In this document: piece by piece, positions 19,976-28,811 of the stretch
Layout of the letters: each line of letters opens with the position of its first letter
Numbering within the stretch: the stretch's first letter is position 1
Source: Glaciimonas sp. PAMC28666
GTDB taxonomy: Bacteria > Pseudomonadota > Gammaproteobacteria > Burkholderiales > Burkholderiaceae_D
Assembly: GCF_016917355.1 (NCBI RefSeq)
Contig: NZ_CP070304.1
Span: 4,030,001-4,094,000, forward strand
Reading direction: 5' to 3'
Length of the DNA stretch: 64,000 nt
Made by a program: the position numbers and the translations under genes
Notes under the pieces: model-generated
The model's database searches: none
Seen by the model: the letters and a program-made list of their open reading frames with translations, nothing else
Told to the model about the DNA's origin: nothing

Positions 19976-21394
19976 ATGCAATTGCTTAAAAAGATCCTCA
20001 TCACGCTAGCCAGTTTCCTTCCCATTGCCGCCCACGCCGCCGAACTTGACGGTGCGCAATTGTCCGTCTGGTGGGGTATCCCCTTTATGGGGCTATTGGT
20101 GTCGATTGCCATGGGGCCGTTACTGATCCCCGGTTTTTGGCATCATCACTTTGGCAAAATCGCGCTGGGCTGGTCTGCCGCATTTTTGATTCCCTGTGCT
20201 ATCTGGTTTGGCGTTCCGTTAGCGGCGGCAGGTGTGGTGCACGCCTTTATGGCGGAATATCTTCCGTTTATCATATTGCTCACCGCGTTGTTCGTTGTGG
20301 CAGGAGGTATTTGTTTACGCGGCAACTTACCCGGCACACCAGCACTCAATACCGGATTGCTGGCGTTAGGAACCGTGCTGGCAAGTCTGATGGGAACCAC
20401 CGGCGCGTCGATGCTATTGATACGCCCTTTGATCCGCGCAAACGATAACCGCAAACACGCCGTTCACATTATTGTCTTTTTCATTTTTCTGGTGGCAAAT
20501 GCGGGTGGCGCCCTGACGCCATTAGGCGATCCCCCGCTCTTTCTCGGTTTTTTGAAGGGTGTCGACTTTAGCTGGACCTTTAAGAATATTTTGCCAGAAA
20601 CCTTGTTTATGTGGGTCGCGCTTCTAGTGATTTTCTATATTTTGGATCGCCATTATTTTCACAATCGTGAAGAGCAATTACCGCCGCTTCAGGATCCTAC
20701 GCCGGACAACCCAAAGTTGCGCTTTGAGGGAAAGTTTAACTTTATCCTGCTGCTTGTCGTCATCGGCTTGGTATTGATGAGTGGCTTGTGGAAGTCGGGC
20801 ATTACCTACAATATTTACGGTACGCCGGTTGAGTTACAGAACTTATTAAGGGATGGTTTGCTGCTGGTGGTGATCGTGGCGTCACTTTTGCTCACCCCGA
20901 AAATTGCCCGAGAAGGTAATAACTTCACATGGGAGCCTATGCTGGAGGTCGGCAAACTGTTCGCTGCGATTTTTATAACGATTGCACCGGTGATTGCCAT
21001 GTTACGGGTTGGCGCGGATGGCCCGTTCGGGGCAATTGTGGCGGCGGTGACGGGGCCTGACGGCCAACCGAATAACATGATGTATTTCTGGGTCACCGGA
21101 ATATTGTCTTCTTTCCTCGACAACGCGCCAACTTATCTGGTGTTCTTCAATACCGCGTCCGGCGATGCCGTCGAATTAATGGGCAAACTGGCGGGGACAC
21201 TGGCGGCGATCTCTTGCGGGGCCGTGTTTATGGGCGCAAATAGTTATATCGGCAATGCTCCTAATCTGATGGTCAAGGCGATTGCGGAAGAACGCGGCAT
21301 TCGTATGCCTTCGTTCTTCGGCTATATGGGCTGGGCTTGCATTGTGTTATTGCCACTTTTCGCTATCATGAGTTTTATTTTCTTCCGCGTATAA
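19976..21394 (+). CDS. Sodium:proton antiporter / CitMHS-type membrane transporter
   Basis: About 472 aa with 11-12 hydrophobic segments, starting MQLLKKILITLASFLP (GAAAGATG context; 19949 is an alternative). The conserved block NAGGALTPLGDPPLFLGFLKGVDF and the C-terminal GAVFMGANSYIGNAPNLMVKAIAEE place it in the ion-transporter superfamily, in the branch usually annotated as sodium:proton antiporter (NhaD-related or CitMHS_2). The substrate cannot be decided from sequence. It is a monocistronic-looking gene between pncB and a hydroxyacid dehydrogenase. Confidence 0.83.
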   Translation: MQLLKKILITLASFLPIAAHAAELDGAQLSVWWGIPFMGLLVSIAMGPLLIPGFWHHHFGKIALGWSAAFLIPCAIWFGVPLAAAGVVHAFMAEYLPFIILLTALFVVAGGICLRGNLPGTPALNTGLLALGTVLASLMGTTGASMLLIRPLIRANDNRKHAVHIIVFFIFLVANAGGALTPLGDPPLFLGFLKGVDFSWTFKNILPETLFMWVALLVIFYILDRHYFHNREEQLPPLQDPTPDNPKLRFEGKFNFILLLVVIGLVLMSGLWKSGITYNIYGTPVELQNLLRDGLLLVVIVASLLLTPKIAREGNNFTWEPMLEVGKLFAAIFITIAPVIAMLRVGADGPFGAIVAAVTGPDGQPNNMMYFWVTGILSSFLDNAPTYLVFFNTASGDAVELMGKLAGTLAAISCGAVFMGANSYIGNAPNLMVKAIAEERGIRMPSFFGYMGWACIVLLPLFAIMSFIFFRV

Positions 21395-21446
21395 CCTCAT
21401 GTCTGAACGACATGGAGATCAGGCATAAATTAAGGACGTTCCCATC

Positions 21447-22466
21447 GTGAATATAGTGAATACATCAAAAAAACCAAGAATTTTACTGGCACGTGCCATT
21501 TTCCCAGAGGTTATCACCCATCTGGAGCAATATTTCGAGGTTGAATCGAATCAAGTGGATCGCATTTTTAGTCCGACTGAATTAACCGAAAAATTGCAGG
21601 ATAAGGACGGTCTGATTGCCACCGGAAGCGAACCAGTTTCTGCTGCCGTCCTGAGCGCTTGCCCGCGCCTCAGAGCAGTCTGTAACCAGGCGGTGGGGTA
21701 TAACAATATCGATGTCGCAGCAGCGACCCGAGCTGGGGTAATGGTGACTAATACTCCGGACGTGCTCAACGACACCACAGCCGATTTCGGGTGGGCGCTC
21801 TTGATGGCAAGTGCTCGGCGGATAACTGAATCGGAGCACTGGCTGAGGGCGGGTAACTGGAAGCAATGGCGCTTCGATAGTTTTCTCGGTGCCGACATAC
21901 ATGGCGCTACGCTGGGAGTGATAGGAATGGGGCGGATCGGTCAGGCCATAGCGCGTCGCTCCATGGGGTTTGATATGCAAGTTCTGTATCATAACCGCTC
22001 ACGGGTCTCGCCCGAGTTGGAGGCGCGTGCCAACAATGCGCGTTTGGTCAGTAAGGAAGAATTACTGCGTCAGGCCGATCATGTCGTGCTGGTGTTACCT
22101 TATTCAAAAGAGTCACACCATACTATCGGTGCCGCCGAACTGGCCATGATGAAACCGGGCGCGACCCTGGTCAATCTGGCACGAGGCGGGATTGTAGACG
22201 ACGTGGCATTGATCGCTGCATTGCGCGATCATAAAATTGCGGCGGCAGGGCTGGACGTGTTTGAGAATGAACCGGCGCTGCATCCTGACTTTCTGACACT
22301 GTCTAACGTTGTATTAACACCGCATATTGCCAGCGCGTCAGAACCGACACGCCGCGCGATGGCGGCATGCGCTGCGGCGAATATGCTGGCCGCGTTGTTG
22401 CCAGCGGCGGACGGTGCGTTGCCACCGAATCTGCTAAATCCAGAGGTAAAGGTTAGTCGACAGTAA
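21447..22466 (+). CDS. D-2-hydroxyacid dehydrogenase (glyoxylate/hydroxypyruvate reductase GhrB-like)
   Basis: NAD(P)-dependent reduction of glyoxylate, hydroxypyruvate or related 2-oxoacids. The Rossmann motif is GVIGMGRIGQAIARR (about residue 155) and the arginine-containing substrate motif is NLARGGIVDD. The catalytic Glu is in DVFENEPALH and the catalytic His in VVLTPHIASASEPTR. Start GTG 21447 with AAGGACG upstream; 339 aa, normal length. Exact substrate is uncertain. Confidence 0.92.
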   Translation: MNIVNTSKKPRILLARAIFPEVITHLEQYFEVESNQVDRIFSPTELTEKLQDKDGLIATGSEPVSAAVLSACPRLRAVCNQAVGYNNIDVAAATRAGVMVTNTPDVLNDTTADFGWALLMASARRITESEHWLRAGNWKQWRFDSFLGADIHGATLGVIGMGRIGQAIARRSMGFDMQVLYHNRSRVSPELEARANNARLVSKEELLRQADHVVLVLPYSKESHHTIGAAELAMMKPGATLVNLARGGIVDDVALIAALRDHKIAAAGLDVFENEPALHPDFLTLSNVVLTPHIASASEPTRRAMAACAAANMLAALLPAADGALPPNLLNPEVKVSRQ

Positions 22467-22597
22467 GCAACCTCGAAACTAAGAAAGTTCGAATTGACGC
22501 TGAGATTGGCTTCATTACGTAAATTAACGGCTTACGATTATGTAAGACGTTTTTGCTGAGGCGAGCCTTCCAGTCGTTGGATCGCTTACAACCACTG

Positions 22598-22637
22598 AAA
22601 AAAAGGCCGCAGCACGAAGCGTGTTGCGGCCTTTTTT
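22598..22637. terminator. Bidirectional intrinsic terminator
   Basis: GGCCGCAGCACG (22605-22616) pairs with CGTGTTGCGGCC (22620-22631) around AAG, with one G-U wobble. It is flanked by an A-run on the left and a T-run on the right, so it can serve both the dehydrogenase gene (plus) and the acyl-CoA-binding gene (minus). Confidence 0.9.
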
Positions 22638-22670
22638 ATGATTATCGCAGCGGACTAAATGGCAGCAGAA

Positions 22671-22925
22671 TCAAGCTTGCAGGTCTTTTACGAAATCAAT
22701 ATATTGTTGTTTTGCAACGTCCTGGGAGGTGCCTTTCAAAGCATTCCATGCATCCCATTTGGCACGACCCACGAAATCGGTCATGCCGGGGCGATCTCCG
22801 GTCGCATCGCCAAGGCTTCCTTGTTTATATATGCCATACATTTTTAGCAAGGTCATGTTATCAGGGCGTTCAGCGAGATTTTTTGAATCGGCTAACGCCT
22901 GATCGAATTCAGTTTGCAGAGTCAT
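22671..22925 (-). CDS. Acyl-CoA-binding protein
   Basis: Binds medium- and long-chain acyl-CoA and buffers it for lipid metabolism. The 84-aa protein contains the four-helix ACBP signature: LKMYGIYKQGSLGDATGDRPG, KWDAWNALKG and the C-terminal YIDFVKDLQA. ACBPs are mainly eukaryotic but are regularly found in Betaproteobacteria. It is on the minus strand downstream of a small lipoprotein gene. Confidence 0.95.
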   Translation of the reverse strand: MTLQTEFDQALADSKNLAERPDNMTLLKMYGIYKQGSLGDATGDRPGMTDFVGRAKWDAWNALKGTSQDVAKQQYIDFVKDLQA

Positions 22926-22957
22926 ACGGTTCCCCGGTAAAAATTGATATATCGCTC

Positions 22958-23176
22958 TTAATCAACCACTGCGCCCACTGCTTTCACCGTACCACCAACC
23001 ACGGTTGTCGCAACGCTGACAGCGGCGGAGCCAACTGCAACCGTGGCACCCACTGCCGTGGTTGCCACACTGACCACAGTGCAACCGCTTAATCCGAATG
23101 GGGCTAAAAAGAAGGTCGATGCGAGGATCGTACTCAACGCAAGTCCAGGTGCAACCTGTAAAAAGGGAGTGGACAT
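22958..23176 (-). CDS. Small Ala/Val/Thr-rich putative lipoprotein
   Basis: 72 aa with a hydrophobic N-terminal segment and a lipobox-like LSGC about 32 residues in. The rest is a low-complexity run of Val, Ala, Thr and Gly (TTAVGATVAVGSAAVSV, then a related repeat). Two nearly repeated units, SVATTAVGATVAVG and SVATTVVGGTVKAVG, suggest internal duplication. It resembles small uncharacterised lipoproteins of proteobacteria. It sits between FKBP and ACBP genes on the same strand. Confidence 0.6.
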   Translation of the reverse strand: MSTPFLQVAPGLALSTILASTFFLAPFGLSGCTVVSVATTAVGATVAVGSAAVSVATTVVGGTVKAVGAVVD

Positions 23177-23209
23177 AGTGGTCAGAATGGTCAGAAAATA
23201 ACGTTTTCG

Positions 23210-23563
23210 TTACACGCCGAGGAGTTCTACTTCGAAAATCAGTGTGGCGTTTGGAGGAATCGCACCGCCAGCACCGCGTGCGCCGTAGCCGATTGCTGCT
23301 GGAATGACCAGTTTGCGGACGCCGCCGATTTTCATGCCCTGGACGCCTTCGTCCCAACCTTTAATGACATGTCCTGCGCCGAGTGGAAATTCGAATGGAT
23401 CGCCGCGGTCTTTGCTCGAATCGAATTTCTTGCCCGCGCTGCCATCGCTGTTTTGTAACCAACCGGTGTAATGCACACTGACGTGGTCGCCAGCTTTGGC
23501 TTCTGCGCCGGTGCCGACGGTAGTATCTTCGTATTGCAGGCCAGAAACGGTAGTAGTGGACAT
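23210..23563 (-). CDS. FKBP-type peptidyl-prolyl cis-trans isomerase
   Basis: Catalyses proline cis-trans isomerisation. The start MSTTTVSGLQYEDTTVG (23563) gives a compact 117-aa single-domain cytosolic FKBP without signal peptide. Active-site elements are VSVHYTGWL, KKFDSSKDRGDPFEFPLG, GHVIKGWDEGVQGMKIGG and the C-terminal IPPNATLIFEVELL. An in-frame start at 23614 would add 17 unconserved residues. Confidence 0.96.
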   Translation of the reverse strand: MSTTTVSGLQYEDTTVGTGAEAKAGDHVSVHYTGWLQNSDGSAGKKFDSSKDRGDPFEFPLGAGHVIKGWDEGVQGMKIGGVRKLVIPAAIGYGARGAGGAIPPNATLIFEVELLGV

Positions 23564-23783
23564 TGCTTTTCTCTCTGAGTGGTTAATATGGGTGGCAGTG
23601 TAAACCAAAATCAACGATTTAACAGAACCAAGTATTGGTGTAACAGTCTATAAGTGGAGATTTACGGGATTGTAATCAAGCTTTGTTTTGTAACGTTCTT
23701 TATCTCGGTATTTACATCAACGGGCGCGGCATCGGTGCGGCATGCGCGGTAAAATATCCTTTTTCGCTCTTCTGAATGTTGCC

Positions 23784-24818
23784 ATGTCCGATTTTGCTGG
23801 TCGTACCACGCGTTTTATCCGCTCCATAGCCACAGCCTGCGGCTTGCTGGCAGGGTTTGCCTTGCCCTCACTGGCGGCGGATGTTCTTCCCCCTAGTGCC
23901 CCGGCTGCGGCTGCACCTACCGTCGTCGTGGTGTTGAATTCCCGCGATGCCACTATTAGTTTGATAGACCAGAATACATATAAGGAGATCGGATCGTTTC
24001 CGGTCGGCAAGGAACCGCATCATCTGATGCCTACGCCAGACAATAAGTCGTTGATTGTGGCCGCTGCTACAGGTAATGCGTTATATTTTCTGGACCCAAA
24101 AACGGGAAAAATCCAAAGTCAGGTAAAAGATATTGCCGATCCTTATCAAATCGGTTTTTCGCCAAATCAAAAATGGTTTGTCTCCAACGGTTTGCGGCTT
24201 GATCGGATCGATATTTATGGCTTTGATGGCAAGACTTTAAAGCTCGCGAAAAGGTTGCCTCTACCGAAGATGCCAAGTCACATGACTTTCAGCGCCGATA
24301 GTTCGTTAGCGTTCATCACATTACAAGGCACAGATGAAATCGCGGCCGTTGATCTGGCGACCCAAACCGTCAAGTGGACAATGCCGATCGGGAAGCAGCC
24401 TGCTGGTATTTATATGACGCCAGACAATAAGTATTTATTGGTCGGTGTCATGGGTAGCGACTACGTTGCCGTAGTGGATTGGCGCACGCAAAAAATTATC
24501 AAGAAAATCAAGACCGGTGATGGCGCACATAACTTTCGTCCGCAAGGTGACAAGCGCCATGTATTTGTGTCGAACCGAGTTGCAGGCACGATCAATATTT
24601 TAGATTTAAATACCCTCGAAAACGTGGGGGAAATTAAAGTGCCAGGTGGCCCGGATTGCATGGAAGTGACTGCAGATGGCAAAACCATGTGGGTCACACA
24701 GCGCTGGGTCAAACAGGTTTCAGTGGTCGATATTGCCAGCCGTAAAGTGATAAAGACGATCTCCGTTGGTCGCTCGCCGCACGGTATTTACTTTACTGAC
24801 CGGGCTTCGGAATTGTGA
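23784..24818 (+). CDS. Exported YVTN-family beta-propeller protein
   Basis: Starts MSDFAGRTTRFIRSIATACG (an earlier in-frame start lies at 23742). The signal peptide probably ends near SLAADV. The mature protein is built of about seven propeller blades with recurring motifs: VVVLNSRDATISLIDQNTY, HLMPTPDNKSLIVAA, HMTFSADSSLAFITLQG, MTPDNKYLLVGVMGS, VFVSNRVAGTINILDLNT and VTQRWVKQVSVVDIAS. Such proteins act in the periplasm as interaction or heme-free surface scaffolds; no catalytic residues are evident. It is the first gene of an operon whose next start overlaps its stop codon. Confidence 0.88.
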   Translation: MSDFAGRTTRFIRSIATACGLLAGFALPSLAADVLPPSAPAAAAPTVVVVLNSRDATISLIDQNTYKEIGSFPVGKEPHHLMPTPDNKSLIVAAATGNALYFLDPKTGKIQSQVKDIADPYQIGFSPNQKWFVSNGLRLDRIDIYGFDGKTLKLAKRLPLPKMPSHMTFSADSSLAFITLQGTDEIAAVDLATQTVKWTMPIGKQPAGIYMTPDNKYLLVGVMGSDYVAVVDWRTQKIIKKIKTGDGAHNFRPQGDKRHVFVSNRVAGTINILDLNTLENVGEIKVPGGPDCMEVTADGKTMWVTQRWVKQVSVVDIASRKVIKTISVGRSPHGIYFTDRASEL

Positions 24819-25717
24819 TGACTAGTTATCCGATGAACTCCCTCTGGCCGCGTCGGCTGTTGGTGACGATGATTGCGGCCGCAAGCTGTGTTGGCATCTT
24901 GTCGCAAGCGCAGGCGCAAGATGCAGCGCCTGCGGCGGCCTGTAAAGGTACGCTGTATCTGACCTTTGATACTGGAAGCCAGTCGCAAGCAGAATTTATC
25001 GCCCAGACGCTACGTCGTCATCACATTAAAGCCACTTTTTTTATGGCTAATGAAAAAACTATCAATGGAGATTATTCGCTCGATCCTTCGTGGGCACCGT
25101 TTTGGAAGTCGCTGGTAGCGGATGGTCACGCCTTCGGGAGCCACACTTTTGATCACGTGTATGCCAAACGTGACTTGCCCGATGGGAAAATTGAAATGAA
25201 ACCGCAATTTGGCGCCAATGGCGGCAAATTATTAGCATGGACGCCACGACAATATTGCGATGAAATTAATCGCGTAGAGCAGCGTTTTCATAGCTTGACC
25301 GGGGCACATCTTGATCCCTTCTGGCGGGCGCCGGGTGGGCATCTGACGCCACATACTCTGGCAGCCGGGCAGGCTTGCGGTTATTCGCATGTGGCGTGGG
25401 CGGATGCCGGATTTTCAGGTGACGAACTGCCGAGCGACCGGTGGCCGAATAAGATGTTATTGGAACGTGAGTTAAAAAACGTCAAGAGTGGCGACATTCT
25501 GATTGCCCATCTCGGCATCTGGTCGCGCAAGGATTCTTGGGCACCGGCCGTTCTTGAACCGCTGATTAGCGGCCTGGAGAAAAAAGGATTTTGTTTTGCT
25601 ACTTTGAGAGAACATCCCGCCTATAAGGCCACTGCAGAAAAGGCAAAAGGCAAAAGCCCCGGTCCCTTTGATAATACCGCTAGCGTGAGTAGCGGCAGAA
25701 AGCAATCGGCATCATGA
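24815..25717 (+). CDS. Exported polysaccharide deacetylase-family protein with altered metal motif
   Basis: About 300 aa with signal peptide (cleavage near AQAQD), then a NodB/CE4 domain. Motif 1 reads LTFDTG instead of the canonical TFDDG, so the second, usually metal-binding Asp is Thr. Motif 2 SHTFDH retains the two His, motif 3 is RAPGGHLTP and motif 5 is LIAHLGI. Loss of one metal ligand may mean altered metal binding, altered substrate or no activity. The start GTG 24815/ATG 24818 overlaps the upstream stop, and the downstream gene overlaps its stop, which supports one operon. Confidence 0.87.
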   Translation: MMTSYPMNSLWPRRLLVTMIAAASCVGILSQAQAQDAAPAAACKGTLYLTFDTGSQSQAEFIAQTLRRHHIKATFFMANEKTINGDYSLDPSWAPFWKSLVADGHAFGSHTFDHVYAKRDLPDGKIEMKPQFGANGGKLLAWTPRQYCDEINRVEQRFHSLTGAHLDPFWRAPGGHLTPHTLAAGQACGYSHVAWADAGFSGDELPSDRWPNKMLLERELKNVKSGDILIAHLGIWSRKDSWAPAVLEPLISGLEKKGFCFATLREHPAYKATAEKAKGKSPGPFDNTASVSSGRKQSAS

Positions 25718-26700
25718 TAGATAGTCTTATCAATCTATTTTCTACGGTGCAGGCCTGGATTTTCCAAGTGGCGGTGCAACCGTTAATGTTTCACCTTGGA
25801 TTTAGTGAATACATTGAAGATGCGTTTGATGGCGTTGAGTGGTTTTTGATCGGAGTATGTGAACTGATTGTGTTGTTCATCATTTTGCGTCCGCTGGAAG
25901 CCGCCATCCCGGTTCACCCGATCACTGACAAACGTGCGCGTTGGATCGATTTTTTGTACACCGTGATTCAACGTCTTGGCGCATTTTCGGTATTAATATT
26001 TTTTCTGATTGATCCGGTAGTTGCGCAGGTAACGGAGTGGTTTCATCTGGAGGGCGTGCACCCGTTTAACCTTGAAAATCTCTGGCCGGGCGTAACGGAC
26101 AGACCGGTAATGACATTTTTGGTGTACCTATTGGTGTTGGATTTTTTTGATTACTGGTATCACCGTGCGCAACATGGTTTCGGCTGGATGTGGGGTTTGC
26201 ATAGTTTGCACCACAGTCAGCAGAACATGAATCTCTGGTCAGATGATCGCAATCATCTGCTGGACGATTTGATTCATGACATCTTCATGGCCTTGGTCGC
26301 CATAGCGATTGGCGTCGAACCATCACAATATGTGTTGCTGGTTGCTGCTTCGCGCATGCTTCAAAGTTTGCAACATGCCAATGTCCGGATTCATTTCGGC
26401 AGTGTAGGGGACGCTCTGGTGGTATCGCCGCGCTTTCATCGTTGGCATCATGCGATTGGTATCGGGCACGAAAGTAAGGGTAAAGGGTCGCTCGGCGGTC
26501 ACAATTTTGGCGTTTTATTTTCATTCTGGGATGTGCTGTTCAGGACTGCTTTCTTTGGTAAGACGTTTGAACGCACGGGCATTCGAGATCAGTTGCCGGT
26601 TCCGCTTGGAGTAGAGCGTAACTATGGTGAACGTTTCTGGGAGCAACAATGGCTCGGCTTAAAGCGTATGGTTAGGTTCGCCAGAAAGACCGGTCGCTGA
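25714..26700 (+). CDS. Sterol desaturase/fatty acid hydroxylase superfamily membrane protein
   Basis: Di-iron membrane oxygenase homologue of 328 aa. The His clusters are present in order: HRAQHG, HSLHHSQQ, DDRNHLLDD and RWHHAIGIGHE, around residues 150-250. About four membrane segments precede and surround them. The family hydroxylates or desaturates sterols, carotenoids, fatty acids or alkylglycerols; the substrate is unknown here. It is translationally coupled to the deacetylase (ATGA overlap) and to the EI24 gene (TGATG overlap). Confidence 0.9.
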   Translation: MIDSLINLFSTVQAWIFQVAVQPLMFHLGFSEYIEDAFDGVEWFLIGVCELIVLFIILRPLEAAIPVHPITDKRARWIDFLYTVIQRLGAFSVLIFFLIDPVVAQVTEWFHLEGVHPFNLENLWPGVTDRPVMTFLVYLLVLDFFDYWYHRAQHGFGWMWGLHSLHHSQQNMNLWSDDRNHLLDDLIHDIFMALVAIAIGVEPSQYVLLVAASRMLQSLQHANVRIHFGSVGDALVVSPRFHRWHHAIGIGHESKGKGSLGGHNFGVLFSFWDVLFRTAFFGKTFERTGIRDQLPVPLGVERNYGERFWEQQWLGLKRMVRFARKTGR

Positions 26701-27611
26701 TGCGTCCCGTTATCGTCGCTTTCGGTCGGGCGTTGTTGTCGCAATTGCATTTGCGCATGTTGATGCTGACTTTTTTACCGTTTTTCTTATCGGTGCTAAT
26801 TTGGGCTTTGGCGTTGTGGCTAGGTTTACAACCATTAGTCGACTGGCTGCAAAGTTATCTGGTCGGCAGTACCGGGATGAACGCGGCGGGCGGTGCGCTG
26901 AGTTGGCTCGGTTTGGGGGCATTAAAAGCGGTAATCGTGCCATGGATGGCATTGTGGTTGCTGTTACCCATGATGATCCTTACCGCGCTGATATTCGTCG
27001 GATTGTTCGCGTTGCCAGCAGTTGCACGCCATGTCGGAGGACGTCATTACGCCGGCCTTGAGCAGCGCAAGGGCGGTTCGCTCATCGGTAGTATCTGGAT
27101 CTCTGGATCATCGTTTATATTGTTTTGCGTTTTGTGGCTGATTACATTGCCGTTATGGTTGATACCACCCTTGGCTTTTATCATCCCCGCTTTGCTTTGG
27201 GGATGGTTGACCTACCGGGTGATCGCTTATGATGCACTGTCCGAATACGCTGATAAAGAGGAGCTGAAAGCAATTCTAAAGATCCACCGTTGGCCGCTGC
27301 TGACAATCGGTATTATTACGGGCATGTTAGGCGCAGCGCCAACCTTATTATGGTTGGGTGGTGCGTTGTGGTTGATCGTGCTTCCTTTTATGGCGGCCGG
27401 CTCAATCTGGTTATACGTTCTTGTGTTCGTGTTTACGGGTTTATGGTTCGAATATTATTGCCTGGAAGCGCTGAGCAAGTATCGGGCAGCTAAATTAGCT
27501 TCCATTATTATTGCTGAACGCGGCACCGACGCTGTTAATAGCGGGAGCACCAAGGCAGGTGAACATGTAACGAGCCGCTCGATTTTACCGGCGACCGATC
27601 ACAGCGGTTAA
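26700..27611 (+). CDS. EI24/CysZ-like membrane protein
   Basis: 303 aa with four to six hydrophobic segments, resembling the EI24 domain shared by eukaryotic EI24 and bacterial CysZ. It begins VAFGRALLSQLHLRMLMLTFLP after MRP and includes the characteristic PLWLIPPLAFIIPALLWGWLTYRVIAYDALSEYADKEE-type segment. CysZ is a sulfate uptake protein, but this gene is far from the sulfur cluster and ends an operon with envelope-related genes, so I would not call it cysZ. Confidence 0.75.
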   Translation: MRPVIVAFGRALLSQLHLRMLMLTFLPFFLSVLIWALALWLGLQPLVDWLQSYLVGSTGMNAAGGALSWLGLGALKAVIVPWMALWLLLPMMILTALIFVGLFALPAVARHVGGRHYAGLEQRKGGSLIGSIWISGSSFILFCVLWLITLPLWLIPPLAFIIPALLWGWLTYRVIAYDALSEYADKEELKAILKIHRWPLLTIGIITGMLGAAPTLLWLGGALWLIVLPFMAAGSIWLYVLVFVFTGLWFEYYCLEALSKYRAAKLASIIIAERGTDAVNSGSTKAGEHVTSRSILPATDHSG

Positions 27612-27685
27612 CCTGATTTTCTGTGTACTTCCCTGTGGTTAGGTAAATTTCCGTCAACTTTTTTTTTCATCGCAAAGATACCCTT

Positions 27686-28513
27686 ATGGCAATCGGATTA
27701 ATCATCATCGGCGACGAAATCCTGTCCGGCAGACGGGTCGATAAGCATTTTCCTAAAGTGCTCGAAATGTTGACCGCCCGTGGCTTGACGTTAAGCTGGG
27801 CGGAGTATGTGGGTGATGAACCGGCGCGCATCATTTCGACATTAAAACGTACCTTTTCCAGTACTGACGTTGTGTTTTGTACAGGTGGTATCGGCGCTAC
27901 GCCAGACGATCATACCCGCCAATGCGCGGCGGCGGCCCTCGGCGTTCCGCTGGTTTTGCACCCTGAGGCACGTCAAAAAATTCGTGAGCGGGTAGCAGAT
28001 ACCGCGCGTGAAGCGGGGGTCGAACCGAATTATGAAACTGCGGACAACTTGCACCGCTTAAAAATGGGGGAGTTTCCTTTAGGCGCCGAGATAATTCCCA
28101 ATCCGTATAACAAAATTCCAGGTTTTTCATTTCGAAACAATGGGAGCACGTCTGGCCAGGGACCGAACCCGGGTATGCATCATTTTGCACCGGGTTTTCC
28201 GGTCATGGCATGGCCCATGTTTGAGTGGGTCCTCGATACCTATTACGCCGATTTATTCCATCAGAATCCGCAACTGGAACAATCCGTTTTTGTGTTTGGT
28301 GCGATGGAGTCGGTGTTAACGCCTTTGATGGAAGCGATCGAAATCGAATTTCCTTTGGTAAAGGTGTTCAGTCTGCCACATGTCGGCGATGCCGAGACCG
28401 AGCGGCATATTGATCTCGGCGTGAAGGGCGACCCAACGCAAAGTGCTGCGGCGTTTATCAAGATGCTGGCAGGTTTGGATCAACTGAAGATAAATTACCG
28501 ATCAATTAATTAG
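27686..28513 (+). CDS. CinA N-terminal/MoaB-like molybdopterin-binding domain protein
   Basis: 275 aa corresponding to the COG1058 (CinA N-terminal, MoCF_biosynth) domain alone, without the C-terminal amidase domain of full CinA. Motifs are IIGDEILSGRRVDKHF, VFCTGGIGATPDDHTR and KMGEFPLGAEIIPNPYNKIPGF. Full CinA proteins have NMN deamidase and ADP-ribose pyrophosphatase activities; in stand-alone COG1058 proteins the role is less certain. It begins 74 bp after the EI24 gene and appears separately expressed. Confidence 0.88.
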   Translation: MAIGLIIIGDEILSGRRVDKHFPKVLEMLTARGLTLSWAEYVGDEPARIISTLKRTFSSTDVVFCTGGIGATPDDHTRQCAAAALGVPLVLHPEARQKIRERVADTAREAGVEPNYETADNLHRLKMGEFPLGAEIIPNPYNKIPGFSFRNNGSTSGQGPNPGMHHFAPGFPVMAWPMFEWVLDTYYADLFHQNPQLEQSVFVFGAMESVLTPLMEAIEIEFPLVKVFSLPHVGDAETERHIDLGVKGDPTQSAAAFIKMLAGLDQLKINYRSIN

Positions 28514-28811
28514 GCGGAAGTTAGTCGTAAGAATGTGGCCTGAGGTGTGGCCCGAGAGTGAGCGAATTTTTAGTGCCTTTCCTCGGATCGTCTGACTCTG
28601 CATAGAATTTTGTTATTCGGTAGCTGTTGCGTTTGTTGCGTCTATTGCTGGTGGGTACAGCCAGTCGCTATGTTAAGTCTGCCGGTAGGCCGTTTATTGT
28701 TTTATGTTTTTGTTCATTGTGTCTGAACTTTGCTGTCTTTTCTTTTCTCTTTTTCAGGTTTCTGATTGCGTCAGTGATCTGTTCCGTCAATATTTGATTG
28801 GTACTTAATTT

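Noticed and set aside
26700-27611. Naming the EI24-domain gene cysZ
   Set aside because: No sulfur genes nearby and the EI24 fold is shared by proteins of other function.
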